Under the pieces are notes generated by a model, which did no database searches, was not told where the DNA came from, and saw nothing but the letters and a program-made list of their open reading frames with translations. DNA of 10,910 nt, taken from positions 1 through 10,910 of the forward strand of contig JADGJL010000850.1 in assembly GCA_027600665.1 (NCBI GenBank), in the 5' to 3' direction. Position numbers and translations under genes: made by a program. The DNA comes from Irineochytrium annulatum (Eukaryota; Chytridiomycota; Chytridiomycetes; Chytridiales; Chytridiaceae). Below are positions 8,951 through 10,910 of the stretch, piece by piece; within the stretch, counting starts at the first letter, position 1, and every line of letters starts with the position of its first letter.

Positions 8951-9419
8951 GGATGGCATAATGATGCGCGGACCGGCAACTTCGTTCGAGGAAATGGGAA
9001 GGCGTCGCAAGACAACGTGCGCAAGCTGTTGAAACCATTTTCTTTGTGGTCTGCGAAAGCCTGTCGTCAACATGAATACGTCGGATGTAGATCGCTGAAA
9101 CGTGCGCCGTCCACACGACGTATTTCCGGAATTCCGATGAAGCTCCGAGGCCCCATCAGCCACGACGATCGCCACGCGCCGTGCGTGCCCCTCGGACCTG
9201 CTCCATGTTCCAGGTTCCGAGCGCATGCTAAGGTCCCGCCACGCGCGCCACCCCAATTCGGCAGGCCCCGCAACGGCCGCCCACACGCGCACGGCGGGTG
9301 TCGGCTGCTGATCTTCTCTTAGCCTGCACCTGGCAGTAGATAAAAAGATCCTCCTCCTCCGTTGGCCCTTCTCGCCCTCGCTAAACCTCATCTTTCGCGC
9401 CCGCGACATCCCGATTGCG
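8951..9419 (+). other. Intergenic region between the tRNA and the nuclease gene
   Basis: This 469-nt GC-rich stretch contains the tRNA 5' flank and the nuclease upstream region. Open frames of about 100 codons (+) and 227 codons (-, running to 9613 across nuclease exon 1) occur, but they show no domain and look like products of GC-rich composition. Just upstream of the gene are a TATA-like site and a CTCCTCCTCC pyrimidine stretch. Confidence 0.5.
9338..9347 (+). promoter_or_regulatory. TATA-like (and GATA) motif upstream of the nuclease
   Basis: AGATAAAAAG lies about 73-82 nt upstream of the nuclease ATG (9420) and is followed by a CTCCTCC pyrimidine stretch, a reasonable core promoter layout. 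It also contains a GATA core, the kind of site used by fungal nitrogen regulators. A role in regulating this gene is speculation from a four-base match. Confidence 0.3.
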
Positions 9420-10745
9420 ATGCTTTTTAACACCGTCCTCTTCCTCGCCGCCGTCGCTCTCCGAGTAAATGCGTGGGGCGACACGCTCGGCCATCCCGCA
9501 ACGGGGGAGCTGGCGCAAACACTTCTGAGCGCGAACGCGAAGAAGATCATCCTGCCGTTGTTGGATTCGACATTCTCCTCCTCCCTCGGCGGCCAGAGTA
9601 CGTTGACAACCATCGAAGACTAGTGGCATGCAATCTAATCCACGCGGTAATAAAATAGCTTGCAATTGGGCCGACACCTGGCGAACGGCCCACAAGGAGA
9701 CGGCGCCATTCCACTTCGTCGACATGATGGCCGCCCCTCCCACCTCCTGTGGGTTCAATCCGTCCGATTGTGTGGGCGGGAACTGCATTATCGGGGCCAT
9801 CACGAACCAAACCGCGATCCTTTTGAGCAACAAGTGTGCCGCGAGCACGGCAACGACGCAAGCTGGTGAGTTATTAGTTGAAGTTGCATTACTCGTATTT
9901 GTGTAGCTAACGCCATTCTTTTTCAAAAAAAGTGCAATTCCTCGCCCACTTCCTCGGCGATATTACCCAGCCTTTGCACAACTGCAACAGGGATCTCGGC
10001 GGCAATAACGACAAGGTGACCTACAACGGAGCTTCCACGAACTTCCATGCCAGTAAGCATTCCATTCTCTACCCGCTACTTCCCTAACTCTTTTTTTTTT
10101 GCCCCCGTTCCAGTCCACGACACCCAAATTCTCGCGACCCGGTCCTCGGAAGTCGGCGCCACGACGGCCGCGTCCTACGCCGCCTTCCTCGCCAAGACGT
10201 ACGCCTCCAAGTCGTCCGCCTACACGACCTCCTCCTACATCGACATCCACACCTTGACGCCGGAGGGGTTCCTCTCCGCGGCGGTCAATATGGCCAACGA
10301 CGGCAACGCGCTCGATTGCTCCAAGAGCGCGTTCTGGACCCTGTATGATCAGGACCCGAGCCAGGACTTTAGCGGGAACTACTACACGCAGACAAAGCTG
10401 CTCCTAGAGGAGCAGGTCGCGAAAGGCGGGTGGAGGATGGCGGCTTGGTTCAACGCGATAGCGGATGCCTGCTCTGGGACCGCGTCCACCTCCTCCACCT
10501 CGTCGTCGACGTCGACCTCCACCTCGACAAAGACGACCTCCACAAAGACCACCTCCACAAAGACCTCAACTACCACGACGTCTATGGCCTGCGCGCACTC
10601 GATCTGCGCGACGGGCGCGCCGTTGAAGGCCGGCTGCGATGCGTGCGCGAAGAAGATCATCGCTGCCGACCCTTACTGCGGGAAGACGAAGTGGAGCTAC
10701 ATCTGCGTGGACGAGGTTTCTAGCGTATGTGGGCTGAGCTGTTAG
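9420..10745 (+). CDS. Secreted S1/P1-type zinc nuclease with Cys-rich tail
   Basis: Extracellular single-strand nuclease/3'-nucleotidase of the S1/P1 family, expected to use three zinc ions. Exons are 9420-9597, 9659-9865, 9933-10052 and 10114-10745. All introns are phase 1, and the product is 378 residues. The signal peptide (1-18, ends RVNA) is followed by Trp19, the family's zinc-binding N-terminal Trp. All nine P1 ligands can be placed: W19, H25, D65 (NWAD), H78 (FHFVD), H134, D138, H144 (AHFLGD...QPLH), H167 and D171. Spacings from H134 to H144 (+4, +6) and H167 to D171 (+4) match P1. The family NLHxxWD segment reads NFHAIHD, so its Trp is His170. The nuclease domain ends near residue 288 (KGGWRMAAWFNAI). 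A Thr/Ser/Lys linker (290-325) and an eight-cysteine module (328-378) follow. Fungal S1 and P1 enzymes normally lack this tail. Confidence 0.95.
10527..10571 (+). repeat. TKTTS 5-residue coding repeat in the nuclease linker
   Basis: Three consecutive 15-nt units encode TKTTS, TKTTS and TKTST (aca aag ac(g/c) acc tcc). They form the core of the flexible linker between the nuclease domain and the C-terminal cysteine-rich module. Such microsatellite-like units probably vary in number between strains. Confidence 0.75.
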
Positions 10746-10910
10746 GAAATGGCTGTGGGAGAGTGGAACTGTAGCGCGGGACGCCAGTTAACACATTTTT
10801 TTTTTTTTTTTTTGTTCCGTTTTGCCGTGGTGGCCCCCCCGGGTTAATTTGGGTGGCCGCATTGGCATATTAGGGTTGCCATTTAGGTGGGGGTCGGGGT
10901 GGGGGGTGGG
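10746..10910 (+). other. 3' flank with T18 run and G-quadruplex motif
   Basis: Past the nuclease stop there is an 18-nt T homopolymer (10796-10813) and a C7-G3 stretch. The window ends in G5-TC-G4-T-G6-T-G3 (10889-10910), which satisfies the four-G-run quadruplex pattern. One TTAGGG is present near 10870, but it is not repeated. No AATAAA was seen before the edge. Confidence 0.55.

Noticed and set aside
8930..9613. A 227-codon minus-strand frame overlapping the tRNA edge and nuclease exon 1
   Set aside because: It lies antisense to a confirmed exon and promoter region, overlaps the tRNA gene and has no recognisable domain. GC-rich sequence explains its length.
10866..10910. Possible telomeric repeat at the right edge
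   Set aside because: Only one TTAGGG is present. The rest is an irregular G-rich sequence, not a tandem hexamer array.

Overview
The window looks like a GC-rich nuclear segment from a fungus. All three complete genes are interrupted by short introns (about 45-200 nt) with GT...AG ends. Several introns carry TACTAAT/CTAAT-type branch points. The genes match fungal families: PHO88/SND3, Ctr copper transporter and S1/P1 nuclease. The cysteine-rich tail on the nuclease and the Cys-rich ectodomain on the copper transporter point to an early-diverging, possibly chytrid, lineage. That placement is an inference and is not proven here.

Layout, left to right. Positions 1-918 (+) hold the 3' part of a PHO88/SND3 gene. 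Positions 919-1873 hold no convincing gene, but include a perfect 18-nt palindrome fused to a TTTGCTC copper-element-like site upstream of the next gene. Positions 1874-3421 (+) hold a four-exon Ctr-type copper transporter with a signal peptide and a 16-cysteine ectodomain. Positions 3919-8528 (+) hold an 11-exon gene for a secreted 1339-residue mucin-like protein that I do not recognise. It has six four-cysteine modules arranged as three pairs, separated by Thr/Ser-rich stalks. Positions 8879-8950 (-) hold a tRNA-Thr (anticodon CGU). Positions 9420-10745 (+) hold a four-exon secreted S1/P1-type zinc nuclease with a Thr/Ser linker and a C-terminal cysteine-rich module. The right edge has an 18-nt T run and a G-quadruplex motif.

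Nothing shows that the genes form one pathway. They are separate transcription units on the + strand with their own upstream regions. Three of the four products enter the secretory pathway with cysteine-rich extracellular parts, and PHO88/SND3 is itself an ER-targeting factor, but this may be coincidence. The most novel item is the six-module protein. Its modules share fixed spacings, all 24 of its cysteines lie inside modules, and nine of its ten introns are phase 1. This indicates growth by exon and module duplication.
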